From Marivirga atlantica (GTDB taxonomy: Bacteria; Bacteroidota; Bacteroidia; Cytophagales; Cyclobacteriaceae): DNA of 64,000 nt. Shown piece after piece: positions 45,853 to 54,077 of this stretch; the stretch's first letter is position 1; each line of letters starts with the position of its first letter. Below the pieces are notes generated by a model. It saw only the letters and a list, made by a program, of their open reading frames with translations, was not told the DNA's origin and ran no database searches. The stretch is taken from NCBI RefSeq assembly GCF_016734805.1, contig NZ_JAERQG010000001.1, positions 1 to 64,000 of the forward strand, read 5' to 3'. The translations under genes were made by a program, and so were the position numbers.

Positions 45853-45868
45853 GAAGAGGAGCCAAAAA

Positions 45869-45902
45869 AGCCATCAAGTCTACTATTTGATGGCTTTTTT
45901 TT
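45869..45902 (+). terminator. second copy of the tRNA-Asn terminator
   Basis: AGCCATCAA / TTGATGGCT with one loop change and a T-run, duplicated from 45497-45530. It now terminates the GIY-YIG transcript. Confidence 0.82.
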
Positions 45903-45913
45903 ATTTCTACAAA

Positions 45914-46075
45914 ATGGACCGGGTCAACATTCATTCCTCACAAAAGCTTAATAAATTCTATTCATGACATACTGCTGATTAGAATCAAAGCAAGCAACAT
46001 CATCCAGCTGGATATTTGCTTATTAAAACATGAAATAAAGCGGCTCATTAAAACAAAAAGGGAGTACATTAAAAT
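45914..46075 (+). pseudogene. decayed tandem copy of the GIY-YIG gene
   Basis: An ATG at 45914 opens a frame matching the intact gene (SQKLNKFY shared exactly) but hits TGA at 45965 where the intact protein has IGYT. Nucleotide similarity continues (ACTGC.GA..AGAATCAAAG) and a shortened 3' remnant encoding an IKRLIKTKREYI-like stretch recalls IERYIKHMKSKKYI. Most of the middle is deleted. It is clearly non-functional. Confidence 0.75.
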
Positions 46076-46088
46076 GCACTCCCTTTTT
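46055..46088 (-). terminator. terminator of the 75-aa hypothetical gene
   Basis: AAAAAGGGAGT / ACTCCCTTTTT (11-bp perfect stem, 12-nt loop), T-run on the minus strand, 25 bp past the stop. Confidence 0.8.
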
Positions 46089-46112
46089 CTGTCATCAACA
46101 TCGTAAATGAAA

Positions 46113-46340
46113 TTATGCTGGCGTCTTTACCAGACTCTCATTTTCAATCAACTCAAAATAATCATCGAATAACTTTTTACTTATTAATTTGCTCTCAGCA
46201 CCTGAACCCCACTTAGCATTTACCTCATAGAGCCCATTGAATGATCTTCCTTCATAGTACTCTCCTTTTGAAAAGCCTTTCAGCCCTTCAATGGAGTTCG
46301 GAGTTTCCCTACACACAAAAACAATCTTATACCTGTCCAT
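46113..46340 (-). CDS. hypothetical small protein (75 aa)
   Basis: 75 residues, no signal or membrane segment. Short beta strands (YKIVFVCRE, GEYYEGRSFNGLYEVNAKWG, KLISKKLFDDYFELI) suggest an SH3-like small barrel. No named family recognised. It has a strong terminator and plausible start, so it is probably real. Unrelated to the adjacent GIY-YIG remnant on the other strand. Confidence 0.6.
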   Translation of the reverse strand: MDRYKIVFVCRETPNSIEGLKGFSKGEYYEGRSFNGLYEVNAKWGSGAESKLISKKLFDDYFELIENESLVKTPA

Positions 46341-46551
46341 AAAATGTTAGTTATTTCACAAAGCTAACGTAAGAGACAAGCAACACGCACAAATGGTTGT
46401 GAAAAATCAAAAGAAAATCGATGGCAAGCTCTCCAAAGCCGATGAAAGCAGAATTATCGACAGATCAAATTACTTAGTGTACCCAATACACTTTTTAACA
46501 CATTCATCTGAAAAGAAATAGCTATCTGTTACACAAAATTCAGAGAATAAT

Positions 46552-46559
46552 TACCTTTG
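46552..46559 (+). promoter_or_regulatory. -7 box directly upstream of the ClC start codon
   Basis: TACCTTTG matches TAnnTTTG and ends only 4 nt before the ClC ATG, so the transcript would have almost no leader. No exact TTTG is seen 19-21 nt upstream. Confidence 0.5.
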
Positions 46560-46563
46560 CGCC

Positions 46564-48342
46564 ATGCGATTTAATGAGCTACTTCTAAAGTTTCTTATAT
46601 GGCGGGTTAAGCACATTAGCACCAAAAATTTCACTATTATAATAAGTGGTATAATTGGTATAGTGGCAGGTTTAGCAGCCGTAACTCTAAAGGAGTCCGT
46701 ACATATCATTCAGAAGTATCTTACTCACAATTTCAAGGAGAACATAGAAAACTACCTCTATCTTAGTTATCCGCTTATTGGTATTTTACTAACCGTACTT
46801 CTTAGCAAGTATATTTTAAAGGAGAAACTCGGACATGGCATTACCGATATCCTTTACAGTATTTCTAAAAAGTCAAGTATTGTAAAACGTACAAAAACTT
46901 TTTCACGGATGCTCACTAGTGCGCTTACCGTTGGCTTTGGAGGCTCAGTTGGACTGGAGGCACCAATTGTTGTTACAGGATCAGCTATTGGGTCGAACAT
47001 TGGCAGACTCGTACACCTCAACTATAAGAAAAGGACTTTACTCATTGGCTGCGGATCGGCAGGAGCTATTTCTGCAATATTTAACTCTCCAATTGCAGGT
47101 GTAATTTTCAGCATAGAAGTTATTCTTTCGGAAATAACCATTAATTCCTTTATTCCGCTATTGATAGCCTCAGTGTGTGGAGCTTTAGTATCTCTTACTT
47201 TACTGGGCGATGATGTACTGTTTAGTTTTACACTTACTGATACTTTCCATGCCAGCGAAACACCATTCTATATCTTTTTAGGAATTTTCACCGGTTTAGT
47301 TTCACTTTATTTCACCAGGGTAACCAATCACGTGGAATCTATTCTACACAATGTAAAAGGAGATATTAGCAAAGCACTAATTGGTGGCATTGGGCTCGGA
47401 TTTCTGATATTTATTTTACCACCATTATATGGTGAGGGCTACGACACCATTAAACTATTGCTAAATGGACAACACCAGCAGATTTTTAATAACAGTATGT
47501 TTTTCGGTGAAATTGATTCTATTGTCTTTTTCATTCTATTTACTGCTGCTGTTATTTTAGTTAAACCTACGGCTACTGCTCTAACTATTGGCTCTGGTGG
47601 AAGCGGGGGAATCTTCGCACCTTCGTTATTCATCGGAGGTATAACAGGCTTCTTATTTGCCTACCTGATAAATCTAATGGGCTTAACAGACCCGATCAGC
47701 ACCAGCAACTTCACATTGGTAGGAATGAGTGGCGTTTTGAGTGGAGTTCTACACGCCCCATTGACCGCCATATTCTTAATTGCAGAAATAACTAGTGGGT
47801 ATACTTTATTCGTACCATTAATGATAGTATCTGCCATATCATATAGCACCATCTCTTACTTTGAGAAGTATTCGATTTACACCAAACCCCTTATAGAGAA
47901 AGGCGATCTAATTTATCATGACAAGGACAGGCAAGTATTAAGCCTTATAGACCTCAATAAAATAGTTGAAACAGACTTACTCACCATAAACCCAAAAGCC
48001 AATTTAGGTGAGCTGGTTAATCTGGTTAGGCATTCAAAGAGAAATATATTCCCCGTTGTAGACGACAATAAAGAGCTACTGGGCATCATTACATTGGATG
48101 ACATAAGAGAAATAATGTTCGATACTGAATCACGGAAAAGTATCATTATTGAAACATTAATGCACAAACCGCCCACTTTTGTAAGCAGCAAAGAAAGCAT
48201 GCAAGCTGTTATGATAAAATTTGAAAAAACAGGAGCGTGGAACTTACCTGTTATTGATGAAGGCAGGTACGTAGGCTTCGTGAGCAAATCAAGAATTTTT
48301 AATGCCTACCGCAAGAAACTTATAAGACAGCAAATCGAATAA
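46564..48342 (+). CDS. ClC family chloride channel with CBS domains
   Basis: 592 residues. The ClC pore region (about 20-430) has GGSVGLEAPIVVTGSAIGS, where Glu in GLEAP corresponds to the gating or proton glutamate, and GSGGSGGIFAPSLFIGG. Two CBS domains fill the C-terminus (about 465-585: NPKANLGELVNLVRHSKRNIFPVVDDNKELLGIITLDDI, then PTFVSSKESMQAVMIKF). It is a chloride channel or Cl-/H+ antiporter of the inner membrane, possibly for acid or osmotic stress, with CBS-linked nucleotide control. Confidence 0.92.
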   Translation: MRFNELLLKFLIWRVKHISTKNFTIIISGIIGIVAGLAAVTLKESVHIIQKYLTHNFKENIENYLYLSYPLIGILLTVLLSKYILKEKLGHGITDILYSISKKSSIVKRTKTFSRMLTSALTVGFGGSVGLEAPIVVTGSAIGSNIGRLVHLNYKKRTLLIGCGSAGAISAIFNSPIAGVIFSIEVILSEITINSFIPLLIASVCGALVSLTLLGDDVLFSFTLTDTFHASETPFYIFLGIFTGLVSLYFTRVTNHVESILHNVKGDISKALIGGIGLGFLIFILPPLYGEGYDTIKLLLNGQHQQIFNNSMFFGEIDSIVFFILFTAAVILVKPTATALTIGSGGSGGIFAPSLFIGGITGFLFAYLINLMGLTDPISTSNFTLVGMSGVLSGVLHAPLTAIFLIAEITSGYTLFVPLMIVSAISYSTISYFEKYSIYTKPLIEKGDLIYHDKDRQVLSLIDLNKIVETDLLTINPKANLGELVNLVRHSKRNIFPVVDDNKELLGIITLDDIREIMFDTESRKSIIIETLMHKPPTFVSSKESMQAVMIKFEKTGAWNLPVIDEGRYVGFVSKSRIFNAYRKKLIRQQIE

Positions 48343-48814
48343 GAATAAACAGAAACTACTGTTTATCACCACTTTAAAAATACGAAGTGATCAAAATCAA
48401 TTTGGTTTGTCCACAATTACCAACTTAAACACTAAGTACTTAAATTACTGATTTACAAGAACTTATAGCATTAAGTTAAAATTATGTGGATAACTTTCTC
48501 TATTTGTGGATAAAAAAGAGGTTTATTTTTTGAATCTTATTTTTGTCAAATAATGCCTTTAAGAATTTCAAAATTATAACTGTCCTTTAGAGAAAATAGA
48601 ATGTTATACATTATTCGTATTTCATTAAACAAAAATGCTATTTTGTTGAATAGTTAACACAACATTACCTCAATATTATCACGAATTGCAGGATTCACCA
48701 CTTATTTACCCAAGTATATTAAATTAAATAGGAGCTAGCTTTTCAGGAAATCAAATACCTTTAATGCATTACAGTAAATCAGACTCTATAGGAATAGTAC
48801 AATTTGAAACTTAC
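48343..48814. other. AT-rich intergenic region with DnaA-box-like sites (candidate oriC)
   Basis: 472 bp without a gene. Two perfect DnaA boxes TGTGGATAA lie in the same orientation at 48485-48493 and 48505-48513, 20 bp apart (two helical turns). A one-mismatch box in the other orientation, TTGTCCACA, is at 48407-48415. The remainder is very AT-rich. This is the only DnaA-box cluster I saw in the window. An origin or DnaA-regulated site is possible; no small ORF or RNA is apparent. Confidence 0.45.
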
Positions 48815-49861
48815 CTAGTTCTTAATTAAATCAATTGCAGCTTCAATCATAGTATCTCTTCCGTTCTGAAGATCGGCAGAATCGAGATCTAGTTTGACAT
48901 CTGGAGCAACACCAAACTCTATATTATTGCCCCGAGCATCAATAGTGCGCGTAGATGAGAAACGAACGCGCCATCCATTTGGCAGCTCATTGTTGATGGG
49001 AAGTCCACCTCCACCTCCGGTTTGGTCACCCATAAGCGTTACATTAGGAATGAAACTCATCATGCTTGCAAAGAAGTTAGCGGATGAATAACTACTCCTA
49101 TTTGTAAGTACTACGATAGGCTTGTTAAACTTATACTCTTCGTCCCCATCAAACTCTATGAATTTCTCTTCAGCCTTAGTAAAATCATCATGAGCAGGAC
49201 CATTTTTATAAAACCAATCAGCCACTTTTGTTTTGTCGCCAGCGAATCTATTGGCTATGGTAAAAGCATTGGAGATACTTCCACCTCCATTATTTCTAAT
49301 ATCAATAATTAAACCTGCGACTGGCCCTTCTAAGCTATTGATTTGTTCTTCCTCAAATTTTAAAATGATGTAATCAAGTAAAGATGTAGACACAGAGTTA
49401 CCAAAACTTTCATAGTATATATATCCTACAGAATCAATAATAGTATTGTGCAGCGGACCGGAAATCTGATAATCTTCACTTGGAAGCAAGTAGTTTCGTT
49501 CTATTATATCCCAATTAAAATTTGGCGGATAATCCAGGTACCACTCCCAATTTCGAGACAAATCTATACCTGCCGAGAGATTAACATGACCATCTTCCAG
49601 CACAAATAATAGATCGGCTAAGGCATTGAATAATTCAATAGAGTTTCTTGCTCTTACAGCATCACCTCGATATAAAGATTTAGCCCTATCCCAATCTATA
49701 TCTTTATCATCAAAGAAGGAATATTTTTGATCTACCGTTTCCCATAGGTGATCAAAAACCTCTGCATTATTTGGTTCAGGGTTTTCCTTAATAAAAGCAC
49801 GTTCACAAGCACTTAATAAAATTACCAAAAAAGGGATGATATAGAATTTATTACACTTCAT
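48815..49861 (-). CDS. S41 family peptidase lipoprotein
   Basis: 348 residues. MKCNKFYIIPFLVILLSAC gives a lipobox (LSAC, Cys19). The tail-specific-protease core has LIIDIRNNGGGSISNAF (near 185-201) and the Ser region NRSSYSSANFFASMMS followed by GDQTGGGGGLPIN. It has no PDZ domain and is shorter than CtpA, as in secreted S41 members of Bacteroidota. Its start overlaps the upstream outer-membrane gene by 4 bp, so it is the last gene of a lysA-omp-S41 set. Confidence 0.87.
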   Translation of the reverse strand: MKCNKFYIIPFLVILLSACERAFIKENPEPNNAEVFDHLWETVDQKYSFFDDKDIDWDRAKSLYRGDAVRARNSIELFNALADLLFVLEDGHVNLSAGIDLSRNWEWYLDYPPNFNWDIIERNYLLPSEDYQISGPLHNTIIDSVGYIYYESFGNSVSTSLLDYIILKFEEEQINSLEGPVAGLIIDIRNNGGGSISNAFTIANRFAGDKTKVADWFYKNGPAHDDFTKAEEKFIEFDGDEEYKFNKPIVVLTNRSSYSSANFFASMMSFIPNVTLMGDQTGGGGGLPINNELPNGWRVRFSSTRTIDARGNNIEFGVAPDVKLDLDSADLQNGRDTMIEAAIDLIKN

Positions 49862-50658
49862 AATTTAAACAAGGTGCTTATGATGATAGCGTGTTCGCCC
49901 GTTTTAATAGGGTTAACATCTTTCAAGGAATCGTATGACCAATAATAATCGAGCTTTAGGCCATTTCCGTTTTTAAAGTAGTAATTAAGATAAGTTTGTG
50001 TCCTTATATTGAAATACTTTCCCCAGCTATATACTTTACCATTGGTTAAATAGTCATACCAGGCAGGATCTTCATTATTAACAAGTGCTGGGAATTTTGT
50101 TGAGGCGAAAAGGGGTCTATTTGCATAAGTAATAAGAGGTAAATGTGTAAACAAACCTAATTCAAAACTTTTTGACCATAATTCAAAAGGTCTTCTGAGC
50201 ATGGCAGATGGTGCCAAAGAGAAGCGAGTTTCTATATGTTGGCTATTATTAGTAAAAGAAGTATGATCTCTCAACACCCACTTAAAGTGAGTACTGAAGC
50301 CTGTATAAAACCGCCATTTACCTTCGTCATTCCCCAAGCTTTTAAAGTAATGCTGATAACTACCTTCGGCTTTATAAGAATAAATGGTAGCACCACTTGT
50401 TTCAGAATCAAGTAAGTTAAAATCGAATCTTCCGTATGATTGAGAGTAACCTTTTTCCCTATCTTCAATATGTCCGAACTGTGCAGCACCACCAACTCCG
50501 CTGTATAAAAGAGGTGAAATACCCTGATCAATTACATTAACATAAGAACCACCAACTCCTGTTGTAAAGAATATTCTTTTCTGAAAATCATCGTCCTGCG
50601 CACTCACATTTTGTGTAGCAAAGACTGTCAGGAACAACAATGAGTAAATTTTGGTCAT
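49858..50658 (-). CDS. hypothetical outer membrane beta-barrel-like protein
   Basis: 266 residues from MTKIYSLLFLTVFATQNVSAQ, a signal peptide. The ATG at 50658 lies 1 nt after the lysA stop and is preferred over an earlier in-frame codon inside lysA. The mature part shows alternating aromatic beta strands and ends in HAIIISTLFKL, like an outer membrane barrel. No specific family recognised. It is sandwiched between lysA and the S41 peptidase gene and overlaps the latter by 4 bp. Confidence 0.7.
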   Translation of the reverse strand: MTKIYSLLFLTVFATQNVSAQDDDFQKRIFFTTGVGGSYVNVIDQGISPLLYSGVGGAAQFGHIEDREKGYSQSYGRFDFNLLDSETSGATIYSYKAEGSYQHYFKSLGNDEGKWRFYTGFSTHFKWVLRDHTSFTNNSQHIETRFSLAPSAMLRRPFELWSKSFELGLFTHLPLITYANRPLFASTKFPALVNNEDPAWYDYLTNGKVYSWGKYFNIRTQTYLNYYFKNGNGLKLDYYWSYDSLKDVNPIKTGEHAIIISTLFKL

Positions 50659-50659
50659 A

Positions 50660-51868
50660 CTATTCAAAGTCAACAAGTATTTGGTTCTTTAAAAGATCAT
50701 CCATTTCCTCTCTCTTTCTGATGAGGTAATCCTTTCCATTTTGAACCAATACTTCAGCAGGTCTAAAACGTGAATTATAGTTTGATGCCATTGAGAAACC
50801 ATAAGCACCTGCATTTTTAATAGCGATGATGTCATTTTCCCTGACTTCAGATAGCTTGCGATCCGTACCAAAGGTGTCTGTTTCACAAATATAGCCAACC
50901 ACCGTATAGACCCTTTCTGTAGAAGAAGGATTTGATATGTTTTCTATTGAGTGGTAAGCATCATACATCATAGGACGCAATAAATGATTCATGCCTGTAT
51001 CAATACCTACGAAAACCGTTGCAGGTGTAGTTTTGATCACATTTACTGAAGCAAGGAAATAACCAGATTCACTCACAAGGAATTTTCCCGGTTCAAACCA
51101 CAACTCCAAATCCTTACCACGTTGTATGCAAAAATCTTTAAATCTTTTACTTAGCTCCTTCCCTAGGCTTTCTATATCTGTGGTTACATCACCAGCTCTG
51201 TAAGCCACCTTGAAACCACTTCCGAAATCAATAAACTCTAAATCAGGAAAATCTTCGGCTGCTTCAAAAATTATTTCAGTACCACGAAGAAAAACTTCTG
51301 AATCAAGAATATCAGAACCTGTATGAATGTGCAGTCCTACAACATTTATATTATAGGTGTCGATAACTCTCAATAAATGGCGCATCTGCAAAATGGAAAT
51401 ACCGAATTTTGAGTCGATATGACCTGTTGAAATTTTAGAATTTCCGCCAGCCATGATATGAGGATTTAACCTTACACAGCAAGGGACACTATCTTTATAT
51501 TTATGACCAAACTGCTCGAGTATTGATATATTGTCAATATTGATCATCAAACCCAAATCAACAGCTTCTATTATCTCATTAATTGAAACACAATTGGGAG
51601 TATACAATATATCTTTAGGCTCATATCCTGCCTTTATACCCAGATGAGCCTCCTGAATAGAAACTACATCAAGGCCAGCACCTTGCTGTTTCATCCATTT
51701 TAAAACAGAGATATTGCTTAATGCTTTGGCTGCATATTTTATTTTTAAGTTTACGCCATGAAAAGCGTCATTTAACCTATTGTACTGCTCAGCCATTTTA
51801 TCTGCATCATATACATATAATGGCGTTCCGTACTGTTTAGCAAGAGATACTAATTGCTTATTTTCCAA
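50660..51868 (-). CDS. lysA: diaminopimelate decarboxylase
   Basis: 402 residues. A PLP enzyme converting meso-diaminopimelate to lysine. The alanine-racemase-fold domain has the PLP Lys48 in KYAAKALSN, HIHTGSDI and the phosphate-binding EFIDFGSGFKVAY. The C-terminal domain has EPGKFLVSESG and CETDTFGTDR, where Cys forms part of the partner active site. The start appears to be TTG at 51868: no in-frame ATG lies between it and the stop three codons upstream. Confidence 0.93.
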   Translation of the reverse strand: MENKQLVSLAKQYGTPLYVYDADKMAEQYNRLNDAFHGVNLKIKYAAKALSNISVLKWMKQQGAGLDVVSIQEAHLGIKAGYEPKDILYTPNCVSINEIIEAVDLGLMINIDNISILEQFGHKYKDSVPCCVRLNPHIMAGGNSKISTGHIDSKFGISILQMRHLLRVIDTYNINVVGLHIHTGSDILDSEVFLRGTEIIFEAAEDFPDLEFIDFGSGFKVAYRAGDVTTDIESLGKELSKRFKDFCIQRGKDLELWFEPGKFLVSESGYFLASVNVIKTTPATVFVGIDTGMNHLLRPMMYDAYHSIENISNPSSTERVYTVVGYICETDTFGTDRKLSEVRENDIIAIKNAGAYGFSMASNYNSRFRPAEVLVQNGKDYLIRKREEMDDLLKNQILVDFE

Positions 51869-51908
51869 TGGTATTATTTAAATTGATATTCTATTAAAAA
51901 TGAGCTAT

Positions 51909-53939
51909 TTATTGAATGCTTATTTTCTCATAAAAATGCTCTAAATCTTCGGGTTTGCCAAACACAAATATGGTATCCCCCATTAAAGGTGTGGTTTCCG
52001 GTCCTATTTGTGTATTAACGTTATTATCTCGCTTGATACCAATCACCGTAACGCCAAATTTTTGCCTCACATTAGTAATACCTACAGGCCTTTTAGTTAT
52101 ATCATCATGATCTTTCTCTATAAGATATGAGGCCGTAGTCAAATTAGGGAATTCCTGAGTTAATCTCTGTAATGGGCTTCTTTTCATAACCCCTCTGAAC
52201 ATTTCATAATTATCAGCTCGGAGCTGTCGAATAAAGCTTTTGATTACTTTTTGTGGTACAAAATATTGATTAAGTACCCTGGTAAATATTTCTACTGAAG
52301 TTTCAAATTCTTCAGGTATCACCTCATCGGCACCTAAACGAAGATTCTGCTCTACTTCAGTAATAAAACGAGTTCTTACAATTACATGTACTGTGCTACT
52401 AAACTGGCGAACATTTGATACAATACTTTGTGTGGCATCCTTATCGGAAATAGCCACCATTACTACTTTAGCTTTTTGGACATGAAGCGTTTTTAATATT
52501 TCACCTTGCACAGCATCACCATACATAATAGGCTCTCCTTGTTTTTTGTAATTCTTTACCGTGTCTGTATTTAATTCACATATTACATAAGGTATGCCTG
52601 CATGCTTAGCGGCCTTTGCAACATTTTGTCCATTTAAGCCAAAGCCAATTATTATGATATGATTTTCTAATTGATGTTCAGCTTTATCAACATCCATATT
52701 TTTATCCGAGAAAGAAAAGAATACTTTCTGGGTCTGATTACTAAATTTGGTGGCCAATTTATTATTGGAGAGTCTATCAGACACATCCTCAGATAACTTG
52801 ATGAAAAATGGGGTAAGTCCCATGGAAAAGAGAGAAACAGATAAAAAATACTGGTTGATAGACTCTGATAGCAGTCCATAGGTAATACCCACAGTTGCTA
52901 AAATAAAGGCAAACTCCCCTACCTGGAATAAAGAAAAGCCAATTCTCACTGCTGATCGGATAGGGTATCCTAATACAAATCCTGCAAAAGTGGAAATACC
53001 TCCCTTTATAAGAATGGTTATCGCAGTCAATCCCGCTATCAATAGCAAATGATCAGCCACGAAAAAGATATCTAGCAACATACCTATTGACACAAAGAAA
53101 AAGGCTGTAAAAAGCTCGTGGAATGGCAGAATATTACTTGCTGCTTGATGACTATACTCTGATTCGGAAATAATTAAGCCTGCCAAGAAGGCTCCTAAAG
53201 CTAAAGACAAACCTAACTCAGCGCTTAACCAAGCTACTGAAAAACAAATGAGTACAGTAACAATAATGAAAAGCTCTTTACTTTTTGTTTTCGCAATCTG
53301 ATAAAATAAGCGAGGCACTAAATACCTTGCACTTATTAATACGAAAACTATTAATAGGCCAGCCTTCAAAAACATCATCAAAATCTCGAACCAAATATTG
53401 GTAGATTGGCCCGCTAATAGTGGTGTGAAGAGCATCATCGGCACTACAATAATATCTTGAAAAATAAGAATGGCGAGAATTGTTTTACCATGGGGAGTAC
53501 TCATTTCGCCCTTATCCTGCAATATCTTAAGCACAATAGCTGTACTGCTTAAGCTAAAGATAAAGCCTAAAAATATAGCTTGATTCCAGGGGAGACCTAT
53601 TCCCATTCCTAGTAAAGCCATCACTAATATGGTTACAAAAACCTGGAAGCTACCCCCAATAAAAACTGACTTCTTAATAGCTGCCAGACTTTTAATAGAA
53701 AATTCAATGCCTATGATAAAAAGTAATAGTATGACGCCAATTTCAGCAAACACCTGAACTCCCTCTGTTGAGCCAATCAATTGAAAAGCATAAGGCCCGG
53801 CTATAACTCCAGTTATTAAAAAACCAATAATGGAAGGCACCCCCAGTTTTCTAAAAATTAATATTACTGCTATGGATAATCCGAGGATTACCACTATATC
53901 AGTAAGTATGGGTATTTGCATGCTGGCGGCTAGGATCAT
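51909..53939 (-). CDS. CPA2 cation:proton antiporter with RCK domains (KefB type)
   Basis: About 676 residues from the ATG at 53939. An earlier in-frame TTG at 53960 overlaps a TAAATTTG -7 box and is unlikely to be used. About 12-13 membrane helices (10-400) include FLITGVIAGPYAF and GLSLALGAFLAGLIISES. A TrkA-N/RCK domain (about 415-535, IIIGFGLNGQNVAKAAKHAG) and a TrkA-C domain (about 590-670) follow. It probably exchanges K+ or Na+ for H+ under nucleotide or ligand control. Confidence 0.9.
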   Translation of the reverse strand: MILAASMQIPILTDIVVILGLSIAVILIFRKLGVPSIIGFLITGVIAGPYAFQLIGSTEGVQVFAEIGVILLLFIIGIEFSIKSLAAIKKSVFIGGSFQVFVTILVMALLGMGIGLPWNQAIFLGFIFSLSSTAIVLKILQDKGEMSTPHGKTILAILIFQDIIVVPMMLFTPLLAGQSTNIWFEILMMFLKAGLLIVFVLISARYLVPRLFYQIAKTKSKELFIIVTVLICFSVAWLSAELGLSLALGAFLAGLIISESEYSHQAASNILPFHELFTAFFFVSIGMLLDIFFVADHLLLIAGLTAITILIKGGISTFAGFVLGYPIRSAVRIGFSLFQVGEFAFILATVGITYGLLSESINQYFLSVSLFSMGLTPFFIKLSEDVSDRLSNNKLATKFSNQTQKVFFSFSDKNMDVDKAEHQLENHIIIIGFGLNGQNVAKAAKHAGIPYVICELNTDTVKNYKKQGEPIMYGDAVQGEILKTLHVQKAKVVMVAISDKDATQSIVSNVRQFSSTVHVIVRTRFITEVEQNLRLGADEVIPEEFETSVEIFTRVLNQYFVPQKVIKSFIRQLRADNYEMFRGVMKRSPLQRLTQEFPNLTTASYLIEKDHDDITKRPVGITNVRQKFGVTVIGIKRDNNVNTQIGPETTPLMGDTIFVFGKPEDLEHFYEKISIQ

Positions 53940-53957
53940 AGGCTTTACAATTGAAAT

Positions 53958-53965
53958 CAAATTTA
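53958..53965 (-). promoter_or_regulatory. -7 box of the antiporter gene
   Basis: Minus-strand TAAATTTG fits TAnnTTTG and lies 18 nt upstream of the chosen ATG. It overlaps an alternative TTG start, which argues for the shorter protein. No exact TTTG at ideal spacing. Confidence 0.5.
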
Positions 53966-54029
53966 GTTAAAATATATATGCCACTATTGTTTTATGAAAA
54001 ATTGAATCTCTTTTATAAATGCTACTAAG

Positions 54030-54061
54030 ATTGCTTACTTTCTTCAATCGACTTACTTTTG
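54030..54061 (+). promoter_or_regulatory. candidate promoter of purM
   Basis: TACTTTTG (54054-54061) preceded after 20 nt by ATTG (54030-54033, one base from TTTG), giving a leader of about 10-15 nt to the ATG at 54078. Confidence 0.5.
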
Positions 54062-54077
54062 ATAAAATTTTACATTC

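Larger units (their letters stand above)
45821..45916. repeat. direct repeat unit 2: copied tRNA-Asn 3' end and terminator
   Basis: Starts at the base after the GIY-YIG stop with TCCTTGGTT, then carries the inserted palindrome, CAAGAAGAGGAGCCA (tRNA 3' end), the terminator hairpin and the start of a second GIY-YIG reading frame. Confidence 0.88.

Noticed and set aside
47916-48287. 123-codon minus-strand frame inside the ClC gene
   Set aside because: Antisense to conserved CBS domains; no independent evidence for coding.
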